A DNA stretch of 64,000 bases from Clusia tigrina (lineage: Eukaryota > Arthropoda > Insecta > Diptera > Clusiidae). Positions 50,101-63,300 of the stretch are shown in pieces. The translations under genes were made by a program, and so were the position numbers. The DNA lies in NCBI GenBank assembly GCA_920105625.2, contig OV050032.1, forward strand, positions 71,529,879 through 71,593,878, in the 5' to 3' direction. Within the stretch, counting starts at the first letter, position 1. Each line of letters opens with the position of its first letter. Under the pieces are notes generated by a model. The model searched no databases, was not told where the DNA came from, and saw nothing but the letters and a program-made list of their open reading frames with translations.

Positions 50101-50430
50101 TTTCAAGGTTTTATGACGCTCCAGTAAAAAGTTACAAGCATTTGTATGTTGCAAACTTTGATAGGTGTGGGACGTACCGTATAGAAGTTAGGGCCATTTG
50201 AAGTTTTATCAGTGTTTGATTTGGGACTCAAGGATAGCATAGCTTTGAGCGATAGCTTAAATTGACAAGAGGCTCGAGTACTTTATTGTTACACACTTTC
50301 AAGGTTTTATGACGCTCCAGTAAAAAGTTACAAGCATTTGTATGTTGCAAACTTTAATAGGTGTAGGACGTACCGTATAGAAGTTATTGCCATTTGTAGT
50401 TTTATCAGGGTTTGATTTGGGACTCAAGGG
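43976..50430 (+). repeat. 11-monomer HOR, 2,157 bp, three copies
   Basis: Reference points at 45702, 47859 and 50016 are exactly 2,157 bp apart. The length is 11 x 196 plus one base, because one monomer in each copy has an inserted A (TTTACAAAGC at 44454, 46604, 48761). Spacing between the first two of these is 2,150 bp because copy 1 has a 7 bp deletion (AAGAGTACTTT) near 44983. Variants such as GGTTAGC, TTGGCAAGAGG, ATGAAGCTCC and GGTTGAATGACG repeat in order. Copy 3 lacks the ATTCAGCG monomer and differs over about 48.17-48.47 kb. Very few other differences are visible, implying recent amplification. Confidence 0.92.
44970..44995 (+). repeat. Monomer with 7 bp deletion in HOR copy 1
   Basis: GACAAGAGTACTTT replaces GACAAGAGGCTCGAGTACTTT, removing the CTCGAG site that nearly every other monomer carries. 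The lost segment lies between two GAG triplets. Copies 2 and 3 of the 11-mer are intact here. Confidence 0.9.
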
Positions 50431-52600
50431 TAGCATAGCTTTGAGCGATAGCTTAAATTGACAAGAGGCTCGAGTACTTTATTGTTACACACTTTCAAGG
50501 TTTTATGACGCTCCAGTAAAAAGTTACAAGCATTTGTATGTTGCAAACTTTGATAGGTGTGGGACGTATCGGTTAGAAGTTAGGGCCATTTGAAGTTTTA
50601 TCAGTGTTTTATTTGGGACTCAAGGATAGCATAGCTTTGAGCGATAGCTTAAATTGACAAGAGGCTCGAGTACTTTATTGTTACAAAATTTCAAGGTTCT
50701 ATGACGCTCCAGTAAAAAGTTGCAAGCATTTGTATGTTGCAAACTTTGATAGATGTAGGTTATACCGTATAGAAGTTAGGGCCATTTGAAGTCTTTTCAG
50801 TGTTTGATTTGGGACTCAAGGGTAGCATAGCTTTGAGCGATAGCTTAAATTGACAAGAGGCCCGAGTACTTTATTGTTACAACACTTCAAGGTTTTATGA
50901 CGCTCCAGTAAAAAATTACAAGCATTTGAATGTTGCAAACTTTGATAGGTGTAGGACGTACCGTATAGAAGTTAGGGCCATTTGAAATATTATCAGTGTT
51001 TGATTTGGGACTCAAGGGTAGCATAGCTTTGAGCGATAGCTTAAATTGACAAGAGGCTCGAGTACTTTATTGTTACACACTTTCAAGGTTTTATGACGCT
51101 CCAGTAAAAAGTTACAAGCATTTGTATGTTGCAAACTTTGATAGGTGTGGAACGTACCGTATAGAAGTTAGGGCCATTTGAAGTTTTATCAGTGTTTGAT
51201 TTGGGACTCAAGGATAGCATAGCTTTGAGCGATAGCTTAAATTGACAAGAGGCTCGAGTACTTTATTGTCACAAAATTTCAAGGTTCTATGACGCTCCAG
51301 TAAAAAGTTGCAAGCATTTGTATGTTGCAAACTCTGATAGATGTAGGTTATACCGTATAGAAGCTAGGGCCATTTGAAGTTTTATCAGTGTTTGATTTGG
51401 GACTCAAGTGTATCATAGCTTTGAGCGATAGCTTAAATTGACAAGAGGCTCGAGTACTTTATTGTTACAAAATTTCAAGTTTTATGACGCTCCAGTAAAA
51501 AGTTACAAGCATGTGTATGTTGCAAACTTTGATAGGTGTAGGACGTACCGTATAGAAGTTAGGGCCATTTGAAGTTTTATCAGTGTTTGATTTGGGACTC
51601 AAGGATAGCATAGCTTTGAGCGATAGCTTAAATTGACAAGAGGCTCGCGTACTTGATTGTTAAAAAATTTCAAGGTTTTATGACGCTCCAGTAAAAAGTT
51701 ACCAGCATTTGTATGTTGCAAACTTTGATAGGTGTAGGACGTACCGTATAGAAGTTAGGGCCATTTGAAGTTTTACCAGTGTTTGATTTGGGACTCAAGG
51801 GTAGCATAGCTTTGAGCGATAACTTAAATTGACAAGAGGCTCGAGTACTTTATTGTTACACACTTTCAAGGTTTTATGACGCTCCAGTAAAAAGTTACAA
51901 GCATTTCTATGTTGCAAACTTTGATAGGTGTAGGACGTACCGTATAGAAGTTAGGGCCATTTGAAGTTTTATCAGTGTTTGATTTGGGACTCAAGGGTAG
52001 CATAGCTTTAAGCGATAGCTTAAATTGACAAGAGGCTCGAGTACTTTATTGTTACACACTTTCAAGGTTTTATGACGCTCCAGTAAAAAGTTACAAGCAT
52101 TTGTATGTTGCAAACTTTGATAGGTGTAGGACGTACCGTCAAGAAGTTAGGGCCATTTAAAGTTTTATCAGTGTTTGATTTGGGACTCAAGGGAAGCATG
52201 GCTTTGAGCGATAGATTAAATTGACAAGAGGCTCGAGTACTTTATTATTACAACATTTCAAGGTTTAATGACGCTCCAGTAAAAAGTTACAAGCATTTCT
52301 ATGTTACAAACTTTGATAGGTGTAGGACGTACCGTCAAGAAGTTAGGGCCATTTAAAGTTTTATCAGTGTTTGATTTGGGACTCAAGGGAAGCATGGCTT
52401 TGAGCGATAGATTAAATTGACAAGAGGCTCGAGTACTTTATTATTACAACATTTCAAGGTTTAATGACGCTCCAGTAAAAAGTTACAAGCATTTCTATGT
52501 TACAAACTTTGATAGGTGTAGGACGTACCGTATAGAAGTTATTGCCATTTGTAGTTTTATCAGTGTTTGATTTGGGACTCAAGGGTAGCATAGCTTTGAG
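50430..52600 (+). repeat. Mixed satellite between two HOR domains
   Basis: Head-to-tail monomers without a clear internal HOR. The GAAGTCTTTTCAG monomer (50788) and its neighbours resemble series at 33.1, 36.7 and 57.4 kb. Two successive ACCGTCAAGAAG / AAGGGAAGCATGG monomer pairs at 52.1-52.4 kb look like a local 2-monomer duplication. Nothing other than satellite is seen. Confidence 0.75.
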
Positions 52601-55600
52601 CGATAGCTTAAATTGACAAGAGGCTCGACTACTTTATTGTTACAAAATTTCAAGGTTTTATGACGCTCCAGTAAAAAGTTCTAAGCATTTGTATGTAGCA
52701 AACTTTGATAGGTGTAGGACGTACCGTATAGAAGTTAGGGCCATTTGAAGTTTGATCAGTGTTTGATTTGGGACTCAAGGGTAGCTTAGCTTTGAGCGAT
52801 AGCTTAAATTGACAAGAGGCTCGAGTACTTTATTGTTACACACTTTCAAGGTTTTATGACGCTCCAGTAAAAAGTTACAAGCATGTGTATGTTGCAAACT
52901 TTGATAGGTGTAGGACGTACCGTATAGAAGTTAGGGCCATTTGAAGTTTTATCAGTGTTTGATTTGGGACTCAAGGATAGCATAGCTTTGAGCGATAGCT
53001 TAAATTGACAAGAGGCTCGCGTACTTGATTGTTAAAAAATTTCAAGGTTTTATGACGCTCCAGTAAAAAGTTACCAGCATTTGTATGTTGCAAACTTTGA
53101 TAGGTGTAGGACGTACCGTATAGAAGTTAGGGCCATTTGAAGTTTTATCAGTGTTTGATTTGGGACTCAAGGGTAGCATAGCTTTGAGCGATGGCTTAAA
53201 TTGACGAGAGGCTCGAGTACTTTATTGTTACAAAATTTCAAGGTTTTATGACGCTCCAGTAAAAAGTTACAAGCATTTGTATGTTGCAAACTTTGATAGG
53301 TGTAGGACGTACCGTATAGAAGTTAGGGCCATTTGAAGTTTTATCAGTGTTTGATTTGGGACTCAAGGGTAGCATAGCTTTGAGCGATAACTTAAATTGA
53401 CAAGAGGCTCGAGTACTTTATTGTTACACACTTTCAAGGTTTTATGACGCTCCAGTAAAAAGTTACAAGCATCTCTATGTTGCAAACTTTGATAGGTGTA
53501 GGACGTACCGTATAGAAGTTAGGGCCATTTGAAGTTTTATCAGTGTTTGATTTGGGACTCAAGGGTAGCATAGCATTAAGCGATAGCTGAAATTGACAAG
53601 AGGCTCGAGTACTTTATTGTTACACACTTTCAAGGTTTTATGACGCTCCAGTAAAAAGTTACAAGCATTTGTATGTTGCAAACTTTGATAGGTGTAGGAC
53701 GTACCGTCAAGAAGTTAGGGCCATTTAAAGTTTTATCAGTGTTTGATTTGGGACTCAAGGGAAGCATGGCTTTGAGCGATAGATTAAATTGACAAGAGGC
53801 TCGAGTACTTCATTATTACAACATTTCAAGGTTTAATGACGCTCCAGTAAAAAGTTACAAGCATTTCCATGTTACAAACTTTGATAGGTGTAGGACGTAC
53901 CGTATAGAAGTTATTGCCATTTGTAGTTTTCTCAGTGTTTGATTTGGGACTCAAGGGTAGCATAGCTTTGAGCGATAACTTAAATTGACAAGAGGCTCGA
54001 GTACTTTATTGTTACACACTTTCAAGGTTTTATGACGCTCCAGTAAAAAGTTACAAGCATTTGTATGTTGCAAACTTTGATAGGTGTAGGACGTACCGTA
54101 TAGAAGTTATTGCCATTTGTAGTTTTATCAGTGTTTGATTTGGGACTCAAGGGTAGCATAGCTTTGAGCGATAGCTTAAATTGACAAGAGGCTCGACTAC
54201 TTTATTGTTACAAAATTTCAAGGTTTTATGACGCTCCAGTAAAAAGTTCTAAGCATTTGTATGTAGCAAACTTTGATAGGTGTAGGACGTACCGTATAGA
54301 AGTTAGGGCCATTTGAAGTTTGATCAGTGTTTGATTTGGGACTCAAGGGTAGCTTAGCTTTGAGCGATAGCTTAAATTGACAAGAGGCTCGAGTACTTTA
54401 TTGTTACACACTTTCAAGTTTTTATGACGCTCCAGTAAAAAGTTACAAGCATGTGTATGTTGCAAACTTTGATAGGTGTAGGACGTACCGTATAGAAGTT
54501 AGGGCCATTTGAAGTTTTATCAGTGTTTGATTTGGGACTCAAGGATAGCATACCTTTGAGCGATAGCTTAAATTGACAAGAGGCTCGCGTACTTGATTGT
54601 TAAAAAATTTCAAGGTTTTATGACGCTCCAGTAAAAAGTTACCAGCATTTGTATGTTGCAAACTTTGATAGGTGTAGGACGTACCGTATAGAAGTTAGGG
54701 CCATTTGAAGTTTTATCAGTGTTTGATTTGGGACTCAAGGGTAGCATAGCTTTGAGCGATGGCTTAAATTGACGAGAGGCTCGAGTACTTTATTGTTACA
54801 AAATTTCAAGGTTTTATGACGCTCCAGTAAAAAGTTACAAGCATTTGTATGTTGCAAACTTTGATAGGTGTAGGACGTACCGTATAGAAGTTAGGGCCAT
54901 TTGAAGTTTTATCAGTGTTTGATTTGGGACTCAAGGGTAGCATAGCTTTGAGCGATAGCTTAAATTGACAAGAGGCTCGACTACTTTATTGTTACAAAAT
55001 TTCAAGGTTTTATGACGCTCCAGTAAAAAGTTCTAAGCATTTGTATGTAGCAAACTTTGATAGGTGTAGGACGTACCGTATAGAAGTTAGAGCCATTTGA
55101 AGTTTGATCAGTGTTTGATTTGGGACTCAAGGGTACCTTAGCTTTGAGCGATAGCTTGAATTGACAAGAGGCTCGAGTACTTTATTGTTACACACTTTCA
55201 AGGTTTTATGACGCTCCAGTAAAAAGTTACAAGCATGTGTATGTTGCAAACTTTGATAGGTGTAGGACGTACCGTATAGAAGTTAGGGCCATTTGAAGTT
55301 TTATCAGTGTTTGATTTGGGACTCAAGGATAGCATAGCTTTGAGCGATAGCTTAAATTGACAAGAGGCTCGCGTACTTGATTGTTAAAAAATTTCAAGGT
55401 TTTATGACGCTCCAGTAAAAAGTTACCAGCATTTGTATGTTGCAAACTTTGATAGGTGTAGGACGTACCGTATAGAAGTTAGGGCCATTTGAAGTTTTAT
55501 CAGTGTTTGATTTGGGACTCAAGGGTAGCATAGCTTTGAGCGATGGCTTAAATTGACGAGAGGCTCGAGTACTTTATTGTTACAAAATTTCAAGGTTTTA

Positions 55601-56360
55601 TGACGCTCCAGTAAAAAGTTACAAGCATTTGTATGTTGCAAACTTTGATAGGTGTAGGACGTACCGTATAGAAGTTAGGGCCATTTGAAGTTTTATCAGT
55701 GTTTGATTTGGGACTCAAGGGTAGCATAGCTTTGAGCGATAACTTAAATTGACAAGAAGCTCGAGTACTTTATTGTTACACACTTTCAAGGTTTTATGAC
55801 GCTCCAGTAAAAAGTTACAAGCATCTCTATGTTGCAAACTTTGATAGGTGTAGGACGTACCGTATAGAAGTTAGGGCCATTTGAAGTTTTATCAGTGTTT
55901 GATTTGGGACTCAAGGGTAGCATAGCATTAAGCGATAGCTGAAATTGACAAGAGGCTCGAGTACTTTATTGTTACACACTTTCAAGGTTTTATGACGCTC
56001 CAGTAAAAAGTTACAAGCATTTGTATGTTGCAAACTTTGATAGGTGTAGGACGTACCGTCAAGAAGTTAGGGCCATTTAAAGTTTTATCAGTGTTTGATT
56101 TGGGACTCAAGGGAAGCATGGCTTTGAGCGATAGATTAAATTGACAAGAGGCTCGAGTACTTCATTATTACAACATTTCAAGGTTTAATGACGCTCCAGT
56201 AAAAAGTTACAAGCATTTCCATGTTACAAACTTTGATAGGTGTAGGACGTACCGTATAGAAGTTATTGCCATTTGTAGTTTTATCAGTGTTTGATTTGGG
56301 ACTCAAGGGTAGCATAGCTTTGAGCGATAACTTAAATTGACAAGAGGCTCGAGTACTTTA
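52600..56360 (+). repeat. 12-mer HOR with internal 4-mer repeat
   Basis: The GACGAGAGG variant lies at 53203, 54771 and 55555, and TTTGATCAGT at 52751, 54319 and 55103. Steps are 1,568 bp (8 monomers) and then 784 bp (4 monomers). Marks outside the 4-mer, such as ATCTCTATG at 53471 and 55823, are 2,352 bp (12 monomers) apart. The simplest reading is an 8-mer duplication followed by a 4-mer duplication within one copy. Confidence 0.87.
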
Positions 56361-57900
56361 TTGTTACACACTTTCAAGGTTTTATGACGCTCCAGTAAAA
56401 AGTTACAAGCATTTGTATGTTGCAAACTTTGATAGGTGTAGGACGTACCGTATAGAAGTTAGGGCCATTTGAAGTTTTATCAGTGTTTGATTTGGGACTC
56501 AAGGATAGCTTTGAGCGATAGCTTAAATTGACAAGAGGCTCGAGTACTTGATTGTTAAAAAATTTCAAGGTTTTCTGACGCTCCAGTAAAAATTTACAAG
56601 CATTTGTATGTTGCAAACTTTGATAGGTGTAGGACGTACCGTATAGAAGTTAGGGCCATTTGAAGTTTTATCAGTGTTTGATTTGGGACTCAAGGATAGC
56701 ATAGCTTTGAGCGATAGCTTAAATTGACAAGAGGCTCGAGATCTTTATTGTTACAAAATTTCAAGATTTTATGACGCTCCAGTAAAAAGTTCTAAGCATT
56801 TGTATGTAGCAAACTTTGATATGTGTAAGACGTACCGTATAGAAGTTAGGGCCATTTGAAGTTTTATCAGTGTTTGATTTGGGACTCAAGGGTAGCTTAG
56901 CTTTGAGTGATAGCTTAAATTGACAAGAGGCTCGAGTACTTTATTGTTACACACTTTCAAGGTTTTATGACGCTCCAGTAAAAATTTACAAGCATTTGTA
57001 TGTTGCAAACTTTAATAGGTGTAGGACGTACCGTATAGAAGTTATTGCCATTTGTAGTTTTATCAGTGTTTGATTTGGGACTCAAGGGTAGCATAGCTTT
57101 GAGCGATAGCTTAAATTGACAAGAGGCTCGAGTACTTTATTGTTACACACTTTCAAGGTTTTATGACGCTCCAGTAAAAAGTTACAAGCATTTGTATGTT
57201 GCAAACTTTGATAGGTGTGGGACGTACCGTATAGAAGTTAGGGCCATTTGAAGTTGTATCAGTGTTTGATTTGGGACTCAAGGATAGCATAGCTTTGAGC
57301 GATAGCTTAAAGTGACAAGAGGCTCGAGTACTTTATTGTTACAAAATTTCAAGTTTCTATGACGCTCCAGTAAAAAGCAAGCATTTGTATGTTGCAAACT
57401 TTGATAGATGTAGGTTATACCGAATAGAAGTTAGGGCCATTTGAAGTCTTTTCAGTGTTTGATTTGGGACTCAAGGGTAGCATAGCTTTGACCGATAGCT
57501 TAAATTGACAAGAGGCTCGAGTACTTTATTGTTACAACATTTCAAGGTTTTATGACGCTCCAGTAAAAAGTTACAAGCATTTGAATGTTGCAAACTTTGA
57601 TAGGTGTAGGACGTACCGTATAGAAGTTAGGGCCATTTGAAATATTATCAGTGTTTGATTTGGGACTCAAGGGTAGCATAGCTTTGAGCGATAGCTTAAA
57701 TTGACAAGAGGCTCGAGTACTTTATTGTTACACACTTTCAAGGTTTTATGACGCTCCAGTAAAAAGTTACAAGCAGTTGTATGCTGCAAACTTTGATAGG
57801 TGTGGGACGTACCGTATAGAAGTTAGGGCCATTTGAAGTTTTATCAGTGTTTGATTTGGGACTCAAGGATAGCATAGCTTTGAGCGATAGCTTAAATTGA
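56360..57900 (+). repeat. Mixed satellite with small deletions
   Basis: Ordinary monomers. One has a 5 bp deletion near 56508 (GGATAGCTTTG for GGATAGCATAGCTTTG) and one a 3 bp deletion near 57378 (GTAAAAAGCAAGC). The 5 bp loss removes one copy of a tandem ATAGC ATAGC, as expected for slippage. No gene or other element. Confidence 0.8.
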
Positions 57901-60900
57901 CAAGAGGCTCGAGTACTTTATTGTTACAAAATTTCAAGGTTCTATGACGCTCCAGTAAAAAGTTGCAAGCATTTGTATGTTGCAAACTTTGATAGATGTA
58001 GGTTATACCATATAGAAGCTAGGGCCATTTGAATTTTTATCAGTGTTTGATTTGGGACTCAAGTGTATCATAGCTTTGAGCGATAGCTTAAATTGACAAG
58101 AGGCTCGAGTACTTTATTGTTACAAAATTTCAAGGTTTTATGACGCTCCAGTAAAAAGTTACAAGCATGTGTATGTTGCAAACTTTGATAGGTGTAGGAC
58201 GTACTGTATAGAAGTTAGGGCCATTTGAAGTTTTATCAGTGTTTGATTTGGGACTCAAGGATAGCTTAGCTTTGAGCGATAGCTTTAATTGACAAGAGGC
58301 TCGCGTACTTGATTGTTAAAAAATTTCAAGGTTTTATGACGCTCCAGTAAAAAGTTACCAGCATTTGTATGTTGCAAACTTTGATAGGTGTAGGACGTAC
58401 CGTATAGAAGTTAGGGCCATTTGAAGTTTTATCAGTGTTTGATTTGGGACTCAAGGGTAGCATAGCTTTGAGCGATGGCTTAAATTGACAAGAGGCTCGA
58501 GTACTTTATTGTTACAAAATTTCAAGGTTTTATGACGCTCCAGTAAAAAGTTACAAGCATTTGTATGTTGCAAATTTTGATAGGTGTAGGACGTACCGTA
58601 TAGAAGTTAGGGCCATTTGAAGTTTTATCAGTGTTTGATTTGGGACTCAAGGGTAGCATAGCTTTGAGCGATAACTTAAATTGACAAGAGGCTCGAGTAT
58701 TTTATTGTTACACACTTTCAAGGTTTTATGACGCTCCAGTAAAAAGTTACAAGCATTTCTATGTTGCAAACTTTGATAGGTGTAGGACGTACCGTATAGA
58801 AGTTAGGGCCATTTGAAGTTTTATCAGTGTTTGATTTGGGAGTCAAGGGTAGCATAGCATTAAGCGATAGCTTAAATTGACAAGAGGCTCGAGTACTTTA
58901 TTGTTACACACTTTCAAGGTTTTATGACGCTCCAGTAAAAAGTTACAAGCATTTGTGTGTTGCAAACTTTGATAGGTGTAGGACGTACCGTCAAGAAGTT
59001 AGGGCCATTTAAAGTTTTATCAGTGTTTGATTTGGGACTCAAGGGAAGCATGGCTTTGAGCGATTGATTAAATTGACAAGAGGCTCGAGTACTTTATTAT
59101 TACAACATTTCAAGGTTTAATGACGCTCCAGTAAAAAGTTACAAGCATTTCTATGTTACAAACTTTGATAGGTGTAGGACGTACCGTATAGAAGTTATTG
59201 CCATTTGTAGTTTTATCAGTATTTGATTTGGGACTCAAGGGTAGCATAGCTTTGAGCGATAGCTTAAATTGACAAGAGGCTCGAGTACTTTATTGTTACA
59301 AAATTTCAAGGTTTTATGACGCTCCAGTAAAAAGTTCTAAGCATTTGTATGTAGCAAACTTTGATAGGTGTAGGACGTACCGTATAGAAGTTAGGGCAAT
59401 TTGAAGTTTTATCAGTGTTTGATTTGGGACTCAAGGGTAGCTTAGCTTTGAGCGATAGCTTAAATTGACAAGAGGCTCGAGTACTTTATTGTTACACACT
59501 TTCAAGGTTTTATGACGCTCCAGTAAAAAGTTACCAGCATTTGTATGTTGCAAACTTTGATAGGTGTAGGACGTACCGTATAGAAGTTAGGGCCATTTGA
59601 AGCTTTATCAGTGTTTGATTTGGGACTCAAGGGTAGCATAGCTTTGAGCGATGGCTTAAATTGACAAGAGGCTCGAGTACTTTATTGTTACAAAATTTCA
59701 AGGTTTTATGACGCTCCAGTAAAAAGTTACAAGCATTTGTATGTTGCAAACTTTGATAGGTGTAGGACGTACCGTATAGAAGTTAGGGCCATTTGAAGTT
59801 TTATCAGTGTTTGATTTGGGACTCAAGGGTAGCATAGCTTTGAGCGATAACTTAAATTGACAAGAGGCTCGAGTACTTTATTGTTACACACTTTCAAGGT
59901 TTTATGACGCTCCAGTAAAAAGATGCAAGCATTTGTATGTTGCAAACTTTGATAGGTGTAGGACGTACCGTATAGAAGTTAGGGCCATTTGAAGTTTTAT
60001 CAGTGTTTTATTTGGGACTCAAGGGTAGCATAGCATTAAGCGATAGCTTAAATTGACAAGAGGCTCGAGTACTTTATTGTTACACACTTTCAAGGTTTTA
60101 TGACGCTCCAGTAAAAAGTTACAAGCATTTGTATGTTGCAAACTTTGATAGGTGTGGGATGTACCGTATAGAAGTTAGGGCCATTTGTAGTTTTATCAGT
60201 GTTTGATTTTGGACTCAAAGATAGCATAGCTTTGAGCGATAGCTTAAATTGACAAGAGGCTCGAGTACTTGATTGTTAAAAAATTTCAAGGTTTTATGAC
60301 GCTCCAGTAAAAATTTACAAGCATTTGTATGTTGCAAACTTTGATAGGTGTAGGACGTACCGTATAGAAGTTAGGGCCATTTGAAATATTATCAGTGTTT
60401 GATTTGGGACTCAAGGGTAGCATAGCTTTGAGCGATAGCTTAAATTGACAAGAGGCTCGAGTACTTTATTGTTACACACTTTCAAGGTTTTATGACGCTC
60501 CAGTAAAAAGTTACAAGCATTTGTATGTTGCAAACTTTGATAGGTGTAGGACGTACCGTATAGAAGTTAGGGCAATTTGAAGTTTTATCAGTGTTTGATT
60601 TGGGACTCAAGGGTAGCTTAGCTTTGAGCGATAGCTTAAATTGACAAGAGGCTCGAGTACTTTATTGTTACAAAATTTCAAGGTTCTATGACGCTCCAGT
60701 AAAAAGTTGCAAGCATTTGTATGTTGCAAACTTTGATAGATGTAGGTTATACCATATAGAAGCTAGGGCCATTTGAATTTTTATCAGTGTTTGATTTGGG
60801 ACTCAAGTGTATCATAGCTTTGAGCGATAGCTTAAATTGACAAGAGGCTCGAGTACTTTATTGTTACAAAATTTCAAGGTTTTATGACGCTCCAGTAAAA

Positions 60901-63300
60901 AGTTACAAGCATGTGTATGTTGCAAACTTTGATAGGTGTAGGACGTACTGTATAGAAGTTAGGGCCATTTGAAGTTTTATCAGTGTTTGATTTGGGACTC
61001 AAGGATAGCTTAGCTTTGAGCGATAGCTTTAATTGACAAGAGGCTCGCGTACTTGATTGTTAAAAAATTTCAAGGTTTTATGACGCTCCAGTAAAAAGTT
61101 ACCAGCATTTGTATGTTGCAAACTTTGATAGGTGTAGGACGTACCGTATAGAAGTTAGGGCCATTTGAAGTTTTATCAGTGTTTGATTTGGGACTCAAGG
61201 GTAGCATAGCTTTGAGCGATGGCTTAAATTGACAAGAGGCTCGAGTACTTTATTGTTACAAAATTTCAAGGTTTTATGACGCTCCAGTAAAAAGTTACAA
61301 GCATTTGTATGTTGCAAATTTTGATAGGTGTAGGACGTACCGTATAGAAGTTAGGGCCATTTGAAGTTTTATCAGTGTTTGATTTGGGACTCAAGGGTAG
61401 CATAGCTTTGAGCGATAACTTAAATTGACAAGAGGCTCGAGTATTTTATTGTTACACACTTTCAAGGTTTTATGACGCTCCAGTAAAAAGTTACAAGCAT
61501 TTCTATGTTGCAAACTTTGATAGGTGTAGGACGTACCGTATAGAAGTTAGGGCCATTTGAAGTTTTATCAGTGTTTGATTTGGGAGTCAAGGGTAGCATA
61601 GCATTAAGCGATAGCTTAAATTGACAAGAGGCTCGAGTACTTTATTGTTACACACTTTCAAGGTTTTATGACGCTCCAGTAAAAAGTTACAAGCATTTGT
61701 GTGTTGCAAACTTTGATAGGTGTAGGACGTACCGTCAAGAAGTTAGGGCCATTTAAAGTTTTATCAGTGTTTGATTTGGGACTCAAGGGAAGCATGGCTT
61801 TGAGCGATTGATTAAATTGACAAGAGGCTCGAGTACTTTATTATTACAACATTTCAAGGTTTAATGACGCTCCAGTAAAAAGTTACAAGCATTTCTATGT
61901 TACAAACTTTGATAGGTGTAGGACGTACCGTATAGAAGTTATTGCCATTTGTAGTTTTATCAGTATTTGATTTGGGACTCAAGGGTAGCATAGCTTTGAG
62001 CGATAGCTTAAATTGACAAGAGGCTCGAGTACTTTATTGTTACAAAATTTCAAGGTTTTATGACGCTCCAGTAAAAAGTTCTAAGCATTTGTATGTAGCA
62101 AACTTTGATAGGTGTAGGACGTACCGTATAGAAGTTAGGGCAATTTGAAGTTTTATCAGTGTTTGATTTGGGACTCAAGGGTAGCTTAGCTTTGAGCGAT
62201 AGCTTAAATTGACAAGAGGCTCGAGTACTTTATTGTTACACACTTTCAAGGTTTTATGACGCTCCAGTAAAAAGTTACCAGCATTTGTATGTTGCAAACT
62301 TTGATAGGTGTAGGACGTACCGTATAGAAGTTAGGGCCATTTGAAGCTTTATCAGTGTTTGATTTGGGACTCAAGGGTAGCATAGCTTTGAGCGATGGCT
62401 TAAATTGACAAGAGGCTCGAGTACTTTATTGTTACAAAATTTCAAGGTTTTATGACGCTCCAGTAAAAAGTTACAAGCATTTGTATGTTGCAAACTTTGA
62501 TAGGTGTAGGACGTACCGTATAGAAGTTAGGGCCATTTGAAGTTTTATCAGTGTTTGATTTGGGACTCAAGGGTAGCATAGCTTTGAGCGATAACTTAAA
62601 TTGACAAGAGGCTCGAGTACTTTATTGTTACACACTTTCAAGGTTTTATGACGCTCCAGTAAAAAGTTACAAGCATTTGTATGTTGCAAACTTTGATAGG
62701 TGTAGGACGTACCGTATAGAAGTTAGGGCCATTTGAAGTTTTATCAGTGTTTTATTTGGGACTCAAGGGTAGCATAGCATTAAGCGATAGCTTAAATTGA
62801 CAAGAGGCTCGAGTACTTTATTGTTACACACTTTCAAGGTTTTATGACGCTCCAGTAAAAAGTTACAAGCATTTGTATGTTGCAAACTTTGATAGGTGTG
62901 GGATGTACCGTATAGAAGTTAGGGCCATTTGTAGTTTTATCAGTGTTTGATTTTGGACTCAAAGATAGCATAGCTTTGAGCGATAGCTTAAATTGACAAG
63001 AGGCTCGAGTACTTGATTGTTAAAAAATTTCAAGGTTTTATGACGCTCCAGTAAAAATTTACAAGCATTTGTATGTTGCAAACTTTGATAGGTGTAGGAC
63101 GTACCGTATAGAAGTTAGGGCCATTTGAAATATTATCAGTGTTTGATTTGGGACTCAAGGGTAGCATAGCTTTGAGCGATAGCTTAAATTGACAAGAGGC
63201 TCGAGTACTTTATTGTTACACACTTTCAAGGTTTTATGACGCTCCAGTAAATAGTTACAAGCATTTGTATGTTGCAAACTTTGTTAGGTGTAGGACGTAC
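57900..63300 (+). repeat. 14-monomer HOR, 2,744 bp, two copies
   Basis: Two tandem copies, about 57.90-60.65 and 60.65-63.3 kb, in exact register at 2,744 bp (14 x 196). Marks: GAATTTTTAT at 58031/60775, TTTGTGTGTTGC near 58956/61700, GGGATGTACC ending the GGAT at 60160/62904. The only difference I noticed inside is around 59922/62666 (AAGATGCAAG versus AAGTTACAAG). The match fades near 63.2-63.3 kb. This is the most homogeneous long HOR in the window. Confidence 0.9.

Noticed and set aside
60421..60616. Hammerhead ribozyme in the satellite, as in some animal satellites
   Set aside because: The minus strand has CTGATAA but not CTGANGA, and the nearest GAAA is about 90 bases away, so the catalytic core is absent.
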